From assembly GCA_030323885.1 (NCBI GenBank), contig CM059186.1, forward strand, positions 24,757,849 to 24,821,848: a DNA stretch of 64,000 nucleotides, in the 5' to 3' direction. The position numbers and the translations under genes are program-made. Positions 21,675 through 32,100 of this stretch are shown one piece after another. The notes below the pieces were generated by a model, which was given only the letters and a program-made list of their open reading frames with translations, searched no databases and had not been told where the DNA came from. The first letter of the stretch is position 1. Each line of letters begins with the position of its first letter. The stretch comes from Branchipolynoe longqiensis (lineage: Eukaryota; Annelida; Polychaeta; Phyllodocida; Polynoidae).

Positions 21675-22271
21675 TTATGCGTGTAAACATGTGTGGGCTG
21701 GTGATAACCCATTGGGGAGACAGGTGTATTCAAACAGCTGCCCCTGCCATAAGAACCTCAGGAATTTCCTATGTTCTTGTGCTATCGGTATAGTATAAAA
21801 AGCGTCCTTAAGGTCTATGTTGGCCATAAATGCCCCCGGTGTAATAAGGTCAATAGCCGTATTAAGTGAAAACATTTTGAAGTGTTGATATTCTACTAAT
21901 TTAGTTAACGTTGTTAAATCTAAAATAATTCTGAATGACCCATCTGGTTTCGGCCTCAGAAAAACATTAGAAATAAATTCTCCCTGCGTGTGTGTTGCCT
22001 TCACCACCACCCCTTTTTCACACAGTTTAACAACCTCTTTTGTTAACTGCAACCTCTCCTCTTCAGAAAATCTGAACGGGAACGGAGTCCTTGTTTGAAC
22101 AGGGAATTCCAGAAAGGGTATAAACACTCCTTCTATAGCCGACAAAACCCAACGACAATTTGTTAACCTTTTCCAAACCTTAGTATGATTCATTACATTG
22201 CCCGCCAATTTATGAACAGTTACCCTATCCAAATCTGAGGGGGTTTCTTGAGCAGATGAAGTAAGGCGCAC
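21675..22271 (-). CDS. reverse transcriptase, N-terminal half (DIRS-like)
   Basis: Palm/finger motifs are visible: 'FISNVFLRPKPDGSFRIILD' (about residues 105-124), 'MANIDLKDAFYTIPI' with the first catalytic Asp, and 'LFEYTCLPNGLSPA'. The YIDD box falls outside this ORF. It lies about 60 bp downstream in another frame, after a break near 21690. The frame opens right at the gag stop codon, so translation probably depended on frameshifting or reinitiation. The start is uncertain. Confidence 0.85.
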   Translation of the reverse strand: MRLTSSAQETPSDLDRVTVHKLAGNVMNHTKVWKRLTNCRWVLSAIEGVFIPFLEFPVQTRTPFPFRFSEEERLQLTKEVVKLCEKGVVVKATHTQGEFISNVFLRPKPDGSFRIILDLTTLTKLVEYQHFKMFSLNTAIDLITPGAFMANIDLKDAFYTIPIAQEHRKFLRFLWQGQLFEYTCLPNGLSPAHTCLHA

Positions 22272-23695
22272 TACTTCATTCCCCCTCTGTGGAAACCCTG
22301 ATGTTTCTGTCCGTTGGGTGTTTGCTGACGGTTCTGCGGGGTACGGTTGTAATCGTTCCAGTTGGTAGTGGCTCTGCCTACTCCCCTACCCCTGAAAGAG
22401 GGCGAGAAGTGTCTGGCCCCTCTAAATGCCTGCCTTTTCCTGAAGTCATTTCTGCCTCGCTTACCGCGTCCAAAGCCCAGGCTGTCACTTCTGCGCGTGG
22501 CTGGTGCCATCTGTCTTCCGCATTTACTTCCCGATTCTACCCTCTTCAGTAGTTGTGGTATCTGGCCCCCAAACATCTTGCTTTTGTCAAAGGCTTTGCC
22601 CTTAATCGCTTTCGGGGTGAGGAAGAGTGTGAACTCTTTCCCGTTCTTATCTTTAACCTTCTTTGAACGTGTTATTTCCTTGCCTGCCTCTGTTGTGACC
22701 GCCTTGAACACATTCTCGTACCTTCTGTACGTCAAGAAAGTACTGGCTGCAGCCAGTAGCTCAATCGCCTTGTTAAGGTCTGAGGCAAGTGAAGTGAAAA
22801 CCTTCTCCTTCAGCATACGGTTGGCCACCGGAAGAATAGCCGTCAGAGCTGCTAACACTGCCCTCTGGCTTGTGTACATCACATTCTCTATTTTCTTTTT
22901 GTCCTCCGACATTGGGACTTCACTGTCCATTTCTTTAGGGCAAGACGCCTCGATGCCCTTAACGCCTGTGAATTTCTCCGCCCCTCTGAGTATCACCTCA
23001 GCTGGCTTGAAGGTGTGGAAGTGACCTTCCAACGCCCTCCTTAACAAAGTGCACAGTCTCACTTTCTTGTCCGGTTTCGTTGGCCTATTCTTAGCCGCCA
23101 GATCAAACTCTTTTGCCAGTGCTCCCGTGTGATTAGTGTCAGAATCAGAATCCTCTGATGACGAAGAGCTGGAGCTTGAGGAAGAAGATGAGGATACGCG
23201 CTTCCTCTTTTTCTTGCCCTTTTTTGTCTTCTTATCCTTCCTTTTTCCCCCATTAGCTCTTTTTCTGGCCTTATTATACTCGTCACCCTCCGACACCTCA
23301 GAGTTTACTTTCTCCACTGATTTAACGTGTCTACTATTCAGAGAAGACTCTGACTCACTAGTGCCTGGTGACAACTCATCCCGCCACATGGACTCATCTT
23401 CCGACTGTAAGTCTTGCAAGCCTGTCTGATCTCCCCAATTGGTCGACGGTTCTGCCAGTCTTTTCTCCAACAGAGAAGTGAGCCTGTCTTCCAGACTGGC
23501 AAGCTGTGCAGCATCAACAACATGATTCACCAATTGGTCCTGGGCCGTCTGAGTCTGCGATGTAGAAGGGCCCGGATTCTCACTCGGGCCATGCACCGCA
23601 ATGTTATTACTGTCCGAATTACCAGACTGCCCCTGCCCAGACTCAGTGACAGCAGCCCCTTGCTGCGCTCTACGTGAACTCTGTCTCGCCGCCAT
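22271..23695 (-). CDS. gag-like ORF of the DIRS-like element
   Basis: A 474-residue ORF starting with an ATG at 23693-23695. An N-terminal Ser/Gln-rich region is followed by a lysine-rich stretch at about residues 145-170, with KKTKKGKKKRKR resembling a nuclear localisation signal. A serine run follows, then a helical domain ('LCTLLRRALEGHFHTF', 'SQRAVLAALTAILPVANRML') and a C-terminal Arg/Gly-rich tail (RGKRGRNDFRKR, FRGRGVGRA) suited to nucleic-acid binding. Presumably the capsid or nucleoprotein of the retrotransposon. It is uninterrupted, unlike the downstream frames. Confidence 0.75.
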   Translation of the reverse strand: MAARQSSRRAQQGAAVTESGQGQSGNSDSNNIAVHGPSENPGPSTSQTQTAQDQLVNHVVDAAQLASLEDRLTSLLEKRLAEPSTNWGDQTGLQDLQSEDESMWRDELSPGTSESESSLNSRHVKSVEKVNSEVSEGDEYNKARKRANGGKRKDKKTKKGKKKRKRVSSSSSSSSSSSSSEDSDSDTNHTGALAKEFDLAAKNRPTKPDKKVRLCTLLRRALEGHFHTFKPAEVILRGAEKFTGVKGIEASCPKEMDSEVPMSEDKKKIENVMYTSQRAVLAALTAILPVANRMLKEKVFTSLASDLNKAIELLAAASTFLTYRRYENVFKAVTTEAGKEITRSKKVKDKNGKEFTLFLTPKAIKGKAFDKSKMFGGQIPQLLKRVESGSKCGRQMAPATRRSDSLGFGRGKRGRNDFRKRQAFRGARHFSPSFRGRGVGRATTNWNDYNRTPQNRQQTPNGQKHQGFHRGGMK

Positions 23696-23700
23696 CTACA

Positions 23701-24441
23701 CTATACAAGCGTAGAACCAAATCAGCGCTAATTGTGACGGTAACGGCAATTGCAACCATCTACACTCATAATATTACCTCTCTAATGCAATGCCCGGCGA
23801 CACGATGTGTGACACCAATCGAGAACTTCAGTGGTCTTGAAGTTTTTTGGGTAAATAGTTTCCTCTAAACCACCCGAACCATCCCAGTCAAAGACCCATG
23901 CCGACCTAGTCGAACACGCACATTGACAATGGAAGTCGAGCCAACTCGATCAATAAGCCTGGTGGTGACCATTGGGTCCCCTAACCTCTATTCCGTCAGC
24001 CGAAAATGAATTTCATAGTCGCACTTCAAGAGTGTAGGTATAACCAAGACTAAGTTCATAGAGAACTCCCCAAACCGCCGTCATTCAGCCGTACGCTAAA
24101 CATGCGAACGCACCAAAACAGCGGCCATATTCACCCAACGGCAAAACACGCCGTCACCCGATCCGGTAACCTACATAATTAACTAGTTGGCGACTGCACT
24201 CGCCGACTGGTCGGCAGTAGGTCGCCGACCCGGCGCCGACCCGGCGCACCCCGCATTTTCGAATCAATGCATCGAGTGGGACGCTGGGAGGTTGCCGACC
24301 TTTTGGTCGTAAGGAAGTCATAGGTGAACGCTGGCTCTCATGTGACTGGGATATAATAGGCAAGCGGGACAATATCTCGCTGGAAATACACGCACAATAT
24401 TGTTTTTATTGATATGTGCACGTCGTTCAGGTCAGCCTAAT
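23701..24441. other. 5' flank of the DIRS-like element
   Basis: Probably includes the 5' untranslated region of the element. I could not find an inverted copy of the 18.76-19.17 kb terminal module here, so the 5' end is either truncated or too diverged. No other gene seen. Confidence 0.4.
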
Positions 24442-24975
24442 GGCCCTGTCACACTATGACGTAACGCGGTAGCGTAAGCCAACGTAGGTGAAATTTGGCC
24501 ATTACGTCGAGATCCGTCGAGATACGTTACTTGTTCGTTAAGCCTACGTTGAGATAAGTCGAGTTACGTCGAGATACGGTGAGACACGTCAAGGTTTTGG
24601 ACATACCAAAAACTTTTGATGTAGCTCGACGTAAAGGCCGCTACGTTGGGTTATGTTGGGCTTACGTTGGGTTTACGTTAGGCTTATGTCGAGATATGTT
24701 AGACGTTCGTTAGAGCTATGTCGGTCTACGTTGAGCTACGCCGACTTACGGTAGACTGACGGAGAGCCAGGAGGAACATGCAGCCCACACGCTGACAATG
24801 TGGTGTTAACGTAACTCGACATGTGTCTAACATTAGTCTAACGTAAGTTCAACATGTCTTGACGTATTCGACATAGTTGACGAACGACTGGCGCGTGCAT
24901 AACGTATGCCAACATTCTTCGAACGTAAGCGAACGTTACAAATTACGCCAGAGCCACACAGATATGTTAGGGCGG
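24442..24975. mobile_element. G-family MITE, right end degraded
   Basis: The left end GGCCCTGTCACACTATGACG leads into an interior of ACGTTGGG/ACGTCGAG words. The right terminus is not clear ('gccagagccacacag'). Confidence 0.7.
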
Positions 24976-24984
24976 GCATAATTT

Positions 24985-25136
24985 CACGAGTCCTACATAG
25001 GTAGGCGTGGGTAAGGTGGTGACATCAGGGAGCCTATGTGGTGTAATGGTTAGCACACTGGACCGGAATGCAAGAAATGTGGGTTCGATTCCCGCTCTAG
25101 GTGCACTATTTGCTATTTTCATCACCCCCCCCCCCC
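24985..25136 (+). mobile_element. SINE-B partial unit
   Basis: tRNA-like part 'gcctatgtggtgtaatggtt' to 'gggttcgattcccgctctag', then 'catttttcatcaccc'-type sequence and a poly-C run. The 5' leader is partly present; the 3' half is missing. Confidence 0.75.
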
Positions 25137-25231
25137 TCGACGCGACAATATATAATAGACTTAAGAGATTTGTAGTAAGGTAAAGTGTGCGGCAAACCTA
25201 AGTAAACGGCAACACCGGGTCGTGTTAATTG

Positions 25232-25729
25232 ATTCCGGTGTTGCAGTTTCCGCGGCACACGAGTTTGCCAGGGACACATGGATTCTGCGCATGCGTCAAA
25301 ATCGAACAGCATCGTCACTAACCTTATAAATTTAATGTAATGTTTTTGGTAAAGATGTTTTCTATATGTGTACCAAGCGATTTGTTTCTAGGTGGTGTGG
25401 TTTTAGAGATATTTCACTTTTTCTGTATTTTCTGTATGAAGATTGCTCACGACCATTGACAATGCCTTGAGTTTGATGGTACGCGCAGTGCAAAACATTA
25501 GTTTTTATTCAAAATTAATAGAAATCAAGAACCCTACCATTATAAATTTAATATACTCTGTTTGTTGAATATGTTTTCTGTATGTGTGCCAAGCGGTTTG
25601 TTTCTAGGGGGTGTAATATGAGAGATATTTTACTTTTTCTGTATGAAGATCACTCACGGCGATTCACAATGCATTTGAATGGATGTGTCCCTGGCAAACT
25701 GGTGTGCCGCGGAAACTGCAACACCGGCC
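25232..25729. mobile_element. C-family MITE, CCGCGG-arm variant
   Basis: The inverted ends CCGGTGTTGCAGTTTCCGCG and the inner arm 'gtttgccagggacacat' match each other perfectly or nearly so. The interior is the same duplicated block as in the 5147 copy ('cgcatgcgtcaaaatcgaac', 'cattgacaatgccttgag'). Non-coding. Confidence 0.85.
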
Positions 25730-25744
25730 TTGGGGTAGGGTGTT

Positions 25745-26345
25745 GGGGGCTGCTGGGGGGGGGGGGGGGGGGGGGGGCGTGTTTGCTCCGGTATCCAGCC
25801 TAGGCCAAACTGAGTATAAAATAAGTAAATACACTGTAATTGGAAGTCAGGCTGTGCAGCTGACAGAACAAGGACTTGGAGCTGCTATCGCAAAAGGTGA
25901 GGTACTGGAATTATTGTTACATATAAGTATTTGAGAATATTATGGGAATTGCATATTGCTGTTGTATATATAATAAGAAAATATTTAACCTTTATCAGAG
26001 GGAAAACACATAGTAGTCTAATACATAAATATTGAGATGTAATTTACAGTATTGAGGGTAATGTTGATATACTTTTAACTTTTATTTTTCTATTTATTAC
26101 TTCTATGGTATAAGCAATGTATCTGTGTTATTTTTTAAATAACTAATATGTGTTAGCAGGTGTATTGTACTTCTGCTTTCTCCTTTTTCATGTGAAACAA
26201 TTACTGGTGTTAATATCAACTTGTGTATACATTGATCATGTGGAAATAAATATTTTATTATTATTATTATATTGTTGTGATTGTGTGTGTTGAGAGAATC
26301 AACTTCCTGACCAATAAGTATATATATATGTGTGTTAAGAATTGC
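25745..26345. other. AT-rich unassigned sequence
   Basis: Starts with a poly-G run at about 25757-25778. No gene found; a TTATTATTA microsatellite lies at about 26250-26270. Confidence 0.4.
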
Positions 26346-26351
26346 ATTCAT

Positions 26352-26875
26352 TTAGTTGGTTGGTTGTTAGAGTTTTGTGTCCTGGCAACATCACCGTCCT
26401 GATATGACCTTTTTTTTTTTACTAAATATATTTTATTCAGCCAATAATGTCTTTTGTCAGTGCCAGAGCACTGGTTTTCCAGGCGTTCATTACAATTTGT
26501 TGGTACATAAATGACAATATCAGTTGCAATAATAACCACATGAAAAACCTGTTCGATAATAGAAGCATAATATAAATTGACTATTCGTTGTAATAGTAAC
26601 TGCATACAATTCCAGTTCAACATATATATTATGCACTTGGTGAGCAGGCATCAATAAATGTACAAGATGATTCTAGAATTGTCTTTAAACACTTCTTTCT
26701 TCCTGCGCTTTCTCTCTTCTTTTATCAAAAAGATATAACATATCTCCAATACACAGATGTTGCCAGGACATAAAACTCCAACAGCCAACCAATCTAAGGT
26801 CAAATCAGGACTGGTACTGACTTTTGACAGTGCACACTCATTGCGACTTTATAAATTATAGTGATGTTTTCATCG
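26352..26875 (-). mobile_element. SINE-A tail disrupted by an about 410-bp insertion
   Basis: The reverse SINE-A tail 'gtgtcctggcaacatca' stops at 26390 and resumes at about 26803 ('atctaaggtcaaatcaggac'). The insert begins and ends with forward-oriented SINE-A tail pieces. It also contains a block similar to 18130-18200 ('aatgtctttt', 'gccagagcactg'). Confidence 0.55.
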
Positions 26876-26925
26876 GACTATGCAGCTCTAAGTAGTTGAT
26901 GCTCGGTAGAAGGGCATGCTAAGTC

Positions 26926-27284
26926 AATTTAAAGTTGCATAGTCCGATGGTTTTGAATTTCTGTATTTTTTCTGAGATGAATATATTAGATCGATCACTA
27001 GTATCTCCTTTAGATTAGTTCAAATTACTTTTATTTTAAATGGTAAACTTTTGAGATATTTTGATTGCAAACATGGAAAATTAGTTTTGGCAAGTTTGCC
27101 AAAATTATGACACCATAGACTTCTACAATAACAGGTTCTGTTAAATTTACTCAGTATTTGCCTTCTACGCAGAAACAAATGCTTAATAAGTGCATCAGTA
27201 TCTAAGTTAGATGTGTAAAATCAAATCTATATAATTGGTTTGGTTTTGAAAGTTTGATATTTCATCGGACTATGCAGCTTTAAT
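26926..27284. mobile_element. I-family MITE (CATCGGACTATGCAGC ends)
   Basis: The ends TTAAAGTTGCATAGTCCGAT and, inverted, TTAAAGCTGCATAGTCCGAT bound about 360 bp without coding capacity. Related pieces lie at 26868-26925, 27285-27505 and 56005-56710. Confidence 0.75.
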
Positions 27285-27505
27285 AGAACCCGTTATACTA
27301 CTGAAGCCTATGGGGTCAAGGTTTTGACAAGCATGCCAAAATTTAGTTTAGTATTTACGCATCAAATATCTCTGAAGTTGGTCATTTTAAATGAAAGTTA
27401 CTTCAAACTAAAGTACGATAGATTATAACGACCGACCTACTATATTTATCGTATAAAATGACAGAAACTCAAAACGATCAGACTACACAACTTTAAGTAC
27501 AGGGA
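27285..27505. mobile_element. partial I-family copy
   Basis: Shares 'catgccaaaatttagtttag' and 'aaatgaaagttacttcaaac' with the inverted interior of the preceding element. Ends near 'cagactacacaactttaag'. Confidence 0.6.
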
Positions 27506-27764
27506 TCTAATCTTGGTGAAATATACACCAACAGTAAAGGTGAACGACGACCATGTCTTAAGCCAAGGACAAACTGCTTTGGGAGGAATCAACTGTAAAC
27601 AAGCTGTGGAGGTCCTGGTTCCAGTGAGCAGTGTTTGAAAGTTACTTTTATATTACGCCAATATGTGCGCTGTACATATTGGCGTAATATGGAGAAACTG
27701 GTAGGGAATGCACAAACAAAATGGCAGCCCCCTGGATTCTCTCCATTCAACTATCAAAGTCATT

Positions 27765-28095
27765 AATCTGCATAGGTGAACGTAGACAAACCAGACGGCT
27801 GACAGGCGGATACAGTTATTTATTTGACAAGCGACAATTAACACAACCGTTAGAATAGTTGTAGCAAGACTGTACCTGGCTGGGCAAACTCGCCCTGCCG
27901 TTACATAGTTTAAAAAGAAAATCAGGGGAGGAGGTGCATGGTCCGAGCGGCGACGACCGTAGAAATGGGCTCTGGTCAAGCACGCTGGCCGCAAGGAAGA
28001 GGGTGTGAGGGGCTGAGGTGCACATGATGGACTCGAACACAGTATTCCAATGGTTCATCTTATTAACACCAGGGGATGCCTCGGCACTCTCCCCG
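27765..28095 (-). mobile_element. SINE-E copy
   Basis: Shares 'ggcggataca', 'aacacaaccgtta' and 'acctggctgggcaaactcgc' with 48905-49300. It ends with 'gatggactcgaacacag', a possible inverted B box. Non-coding; the assignment as a tRNA-derived SINE is tentative. Confidence 0.55.
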
Positions 28096-28119
28096 CACCA
28101 GTACAGCTAGGATATATGC

Positions 28120-28467
28120 GTTTGTTTGTTTGTTTGTTGTTGTTTTACGTCCTAGCAACATCTAAGGTCATATCAGGACGGGTACCGACTTGTGACAGTG
28201 CGCACTCATGGCGACTTTATAGTGCTGTCCCACTGGGAAACCAGGCCACCGGCACCATGACCTGGTATCCCACTCAGTCACATTATCCTGACACTGAGCA
28301 CACCAGTCCTTGCCCTATCCTAATAATGCCGAGAGCCTGGCTAGGAAGCAACAAGTATCAATTTTAAAGTCATTGGTTTGACTCGACCGGGACTCGAACC
28401 CACGACCCCACGATCTACCAGCATGGGAGACGGACGCTCTAAATCATTCGGCCATCCCGTCTGGTCG
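28120..28467 (-). mobile_element. SINE-A, full length and little diverged
   Basis: The best-preserved copy, in reverse: TTTG-rich tail, 'acgtcctagcaacatctaag', 'tgacagtgcgcactcatggc', 'accagtccttgccctatcc', inverted B box 'ccgggactcgaaccc', and inverted A-box region 'ctctaaatcattcggccatc' ending 'ccgtctggtcg'. The head best resembles a tRNA of the Ser/Leu type. Confidence 0.92.
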
Positions 28468-28689
28468 GGATATATGCGAGTATATGTTCTTCAACTCTGC
28501 ACTCTACAACTACCAGGCTAGGGTAGATACGGATTAATATTATTAGTATATTAGTTTGGGAATTCTGAGGTTCGATAACCCAACGGTTTGACACCTTTTC
28601 TATAGGGTTGTTCGGCAGTTCTGTGCACAATACAGGACTATCGGTTTAAAAAGACTTGATGCTTCATCTGACTATGCAGGCAGCTATAT

Positions 28690-28893
28690 GCAGGTGGAAA
28701 TTTCAACCATAGACAATTGGTCTTCCTCATTCCATTGTTCCTTGTCCTATCTAATTAATTAATGCCTAGTACCAGGGTCGGTAGCGACATGTTTAATTTG
28801 TTAAGTCTTTGGCTTCACTCAGTTGGGGTTTGAACCCATGACCTGCCACACAGGAGGAGAGTGCTCAACACATTTGGCAATCCAGTCTGGTGT
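28690..28893 (-). mobile_element. SINE-A' (SINE-A head with an alternative tail)
   Basis: The head and the middle 'ccttgtcctatctaatt'/'aagtctttggcttcactc' are SINE-A, but the 3' part is 'ggtggaaatttcaaccatag' and 'acaattggtcttcctcattc' instead of the usual tail. Confidence 0.7.
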
Positions 28894-29006
28894 TATGACT
28901 GTGGTGCTGCTTTGAAAACTGTGTTTTCTTTTTACATTTTCATAGGAATTAGCTTGCTCAGACTATTTTGTGTTGTGATATTAATATGTACATATTGTGT
29001 TTGCAG

Positions 29007-29053
29007 GGGAAAGCTACACTGTTGTCTCATTGGCTGTTGTACCGGCGTTCAAG
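29007..29053 (+). other. probable 5' UTR part of exon 1
   Basis: An acceptor-like 'tgtgtttgcag' ends at 29006 and the start codon follows 47 bp later. This suggests an upstream non-coding exon. No TATA box or promoter could be defined. Confidence 0.4.
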
Positions 29054-29146
29054 ATGGAGTTGACTTGTGAACTGCTCGGATGGATCTACCTGAACTGGTT
29101 TTCAGTCGCAGTACTCACTGGACTCTTTCTGTGGCAGCATACCAAG
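29054..29146 (+). CDS. coding exon 1 (residues 1-31)
   Basis: The ATG sits in a good context (A at -3, G at +4). The exon encodes the first hydrophobic segment (WIYLNWFSVAVLTGLFLW) and ends in phase 0 at donor AAG|GTAAGA. Confidence 0.75.
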
Positions 29147-32100
29147 GTAAGAAAAATGGGGCTAAATGCTTGAGGTGAACAGCGAAGAGGTGAACAGTGT
29201 AGCTTTTGTATGGCGCTCTTGTGTGATTTGTGCTCCGTGCCAGAAGCTTAGTGTATTTGCCAACATATAATCAGATCTATTTTTAGGTAAAGGTGAGCCA
29301 AGTGCATTCGTACACATTTAGTCAGACCCATATATAATGTAAATTCAAACTGAGTGCATTCGTTAATATTGAGTGAGACCCATATAAAGTAATGTTGAAC
29401 TGAGTGCATTCATGAACATTTAGTCAGACCCATATATATGAACTGTGTGCATTCGTTAATATTGAGTGAGACCCATATAAAGTAATGTTGAACTGAGTGC
29501 ATTCATGAACATTTAGTCAGACCCATATATATGAACTGTGCGCATTCATTAATATTTAGTCAGACCAATATAAGGTAATGTTGAACTGAGTGCATTTGTG
29601 AACATTTAGTCAGACCCATATATATGAACTGTGTGCATTCATTAATATTTAGTCAGACCAATATAAGGTAATGTTGAACTGAGTGCATTCGCTAATATTT
29701 AGTCAGACCCATATAAGATAATGTTGAACTGAGTGCATTCATGAACATTTAGTCAGACCCATATATATAAACTGTGTGCATTCGTTAATATTTAGTCAGA
29801 CCAATATAAGGTAATGGTGAACTGAGTGCATTTGTGAACATTTAGTCAGACCCATATATATGAACTGTGTGCATTCATTAATATTTAGTCAGAACAATAT
29901 AAGGTAATGTTGAACTGAGTGCATTTGTGAACATTTAGTCAGACCCATATATATGAACTGTGTGCATTCATTAATATTTAGTCAGACCAATATAAGGTAA
30001 TGTTGAACTGAGTGCATTTGTGAACATTTAGTCAGACCCATATATATGAACTGTGTGCATTCGTTAATATTGAGTGAGACCCATATAAAGTAATGTTGAA
30101 CTGAGTGCATTTGAGAACATTTAGTCAGACCCATATATATGAACTGTGTGCATTCGTTAATATTTAGTCAGACCAATATAAGGTAATGTTGAACTGAGTG
30201 CATTTGTGAACATTTAGTCAGACCCATATATATGAACTGTGTGCATTCGTTAATATTTAGTCAGACCAATATAAGGTAATGTTGAACTGAGTGCATTCGT
30301 GAACATTTAGTCAGACCCATATATATGAATTGTGTGCATTCGTTAATATTGAGCGAGACCCATATAAAGTAATGTTGAACTGAGTGCATTTGTGAACATT
30401 TAGTCAGACCCATATATATGAACTGTGTGCATTCGTTAATATTTAGTCAGACCAATATAAGGTAATGTTAAACCGAGTGCATTTGTGAACATTTAGTCAG
30501 ACCCATATATATGAACTGTGTGCATTCGTTAATATTTAGTCAGACCAATATAAGGTAATGTTAAACTGAGTGCATTCGTGAACATTTAGTCAGACCCATA
30601 TATATGAACTGTGTGCATTCGTTAATATTTAGTCAGACCAATATAAGGTAATTCAGGAGAGGAGGCGGACGTATAGTATGGAATTTTATTTGAGAGAGGT
30701 AGTAGATAAGTGAGTAATGATCAATACATAAGGTGAGAGTCAATAGTCATATGAAGTAAGTGAGTAATGTTCAAAGTCAAGTGTAAGGCAGTATTCAAGG
30801 AAGTAATGATCAAGTCTAAGGTGAAGGTCAATAGTAATAACAAGTAAGTGCGTAATGTTCAAAGTCAAGTGTGTAGGTAAGTCAAAATCGTCAACTAGAG
30901 TCTTAGGTGACCCGGGCCTCAACCTTAACATGTAGTTGGGTGGGTGGGACGGTGAGAGGAGGTCTTGTCGGTGTGGTGGGAGGCGGAGAAGTGGCCGAGT
31001 TGATGGGGAGGCGGAAGGAAGGTGGGGGGGGGGGGGGTACCAGCGGCAGGAGCAGCGGGGGAACCAGCGGCGGAACCAGCGGAGGCAGTGGGGGGGGGGG
31101 GGGCTATGGTGGCGGCACCTGGAGGAAGTGGGGTGAGGGAGGAGGAGGTGGCGGCGTCTAGGAGGGGGAGGGGGTGTGTGAGGGGAGGAGTTGGTGTGAG
31201 TGTAGGTTGTGGAGTGGGTTGTGGGGGCGAAGGGAGGGGGGAGGAGGTAGGGCCGGGGGAGGGTGGCCGCCCGCCTCCCCCGAATTACCCATATTGCCAC
31301 AGCAATATGGACAATTCAGGAGAGGAGGCGGACGTATAGTATGGAATTTTATTTGAGAGAGGTAGTAGATAAGTGAGTAATGATCAATACATAAGGTGAG
31401 AGTCAATAGTCATATGAAGTAAGTGAGTAATGTTCAAAGTCAAGTGTAAGGCAGTATTCAAGGAAGTAATGATCAAGTCTAAGGTGAAGGTCAATAGTAA
31501 TAACAAGTAAGTGCGTAATGTTCAAAGTCAAGTGTGTAGGTAAGTCAAAATCGTCAACTAGAGTCTTAGGTGACCCGGGCCTCAACCAAATAGAGTTGAG
31601 AGTGCCCGGGTCGCGACCGTGAAGGCCTCTTTGGGGACGTAGGAGTGGAGGGCGGACGACCGCCAGTGGCCGAGGTCGGCGACGTCCTTAATGGCGGCAC
31701 CGGCGGCGGCGCACGCCTGTGCGGCACCCCGACGGAGGCTGTGGAGAGTGTACATGGCGGGGTTCGGGGACCCCGAGTGACGTAGGGCGGCCCGTAAGGC
31801 CGTCGTGAGAGTCTTCACCGTCAAAGGGGATCCGTCCGGTGTCATAAATGCCGGGTCGAGGGTGTCGAGTGGGGTGGCGCCCGCGTATTGTCTCCAGGCG
31901 CGGACAGGGCAGCAGATGGAGCTCGGTATGCTGGGGATCGTTATGGCGTAGTGGTCGAGGCGTCCTTTGGAGGTCTTAGTCGAGCGGACTAGGATGGTGA
32001 GGTGTGTCCGGTGAGGCGTGACCTCGTGGTACCTTATGGTGTGGCCCGGGTCGTCGGGCCGACCGGTCACGAGGAGGTTCCCTTGTCGGAGTAGGGAGAA

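Larger units (their letters stand above)
18757..23700 (-). mobile_element. DIRS-like tyrosine-recombinase retrotransposon
   Basis: Minus-strand order from the right: gag-like ORF, reverse transcriptase, RNase H with its C-terminal extension, and tyrosine recombinase with its catalytic Arg, His-x-x-Arg and Tyr. This combination without an integrase defines DIRS-type elements. The 3' terminal region (18757-19170) is a long palindromic module. A matching 5' terminal module was not found right of 23700, so that end is probably lost. Frame breaks near 21690, 21588 and 20225 indicate a non-functional copy or sequence errors. Confidence 0.85.

Noticed and set aside
28380..28467. Possible tRNA-Ser/Leu-like gene on the minus strand
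   Set aside because: It is the head of SINE-A; more than fifteen copies with the same body occur in the window.
30740..31300. Pro/His-rich frame crossing B2 and A2 of the Ngaro-like element
   Set aside because: It lies in the terminal repeats downstream of the recombinase stop and reads through simple repeats; unlikely to be translated.
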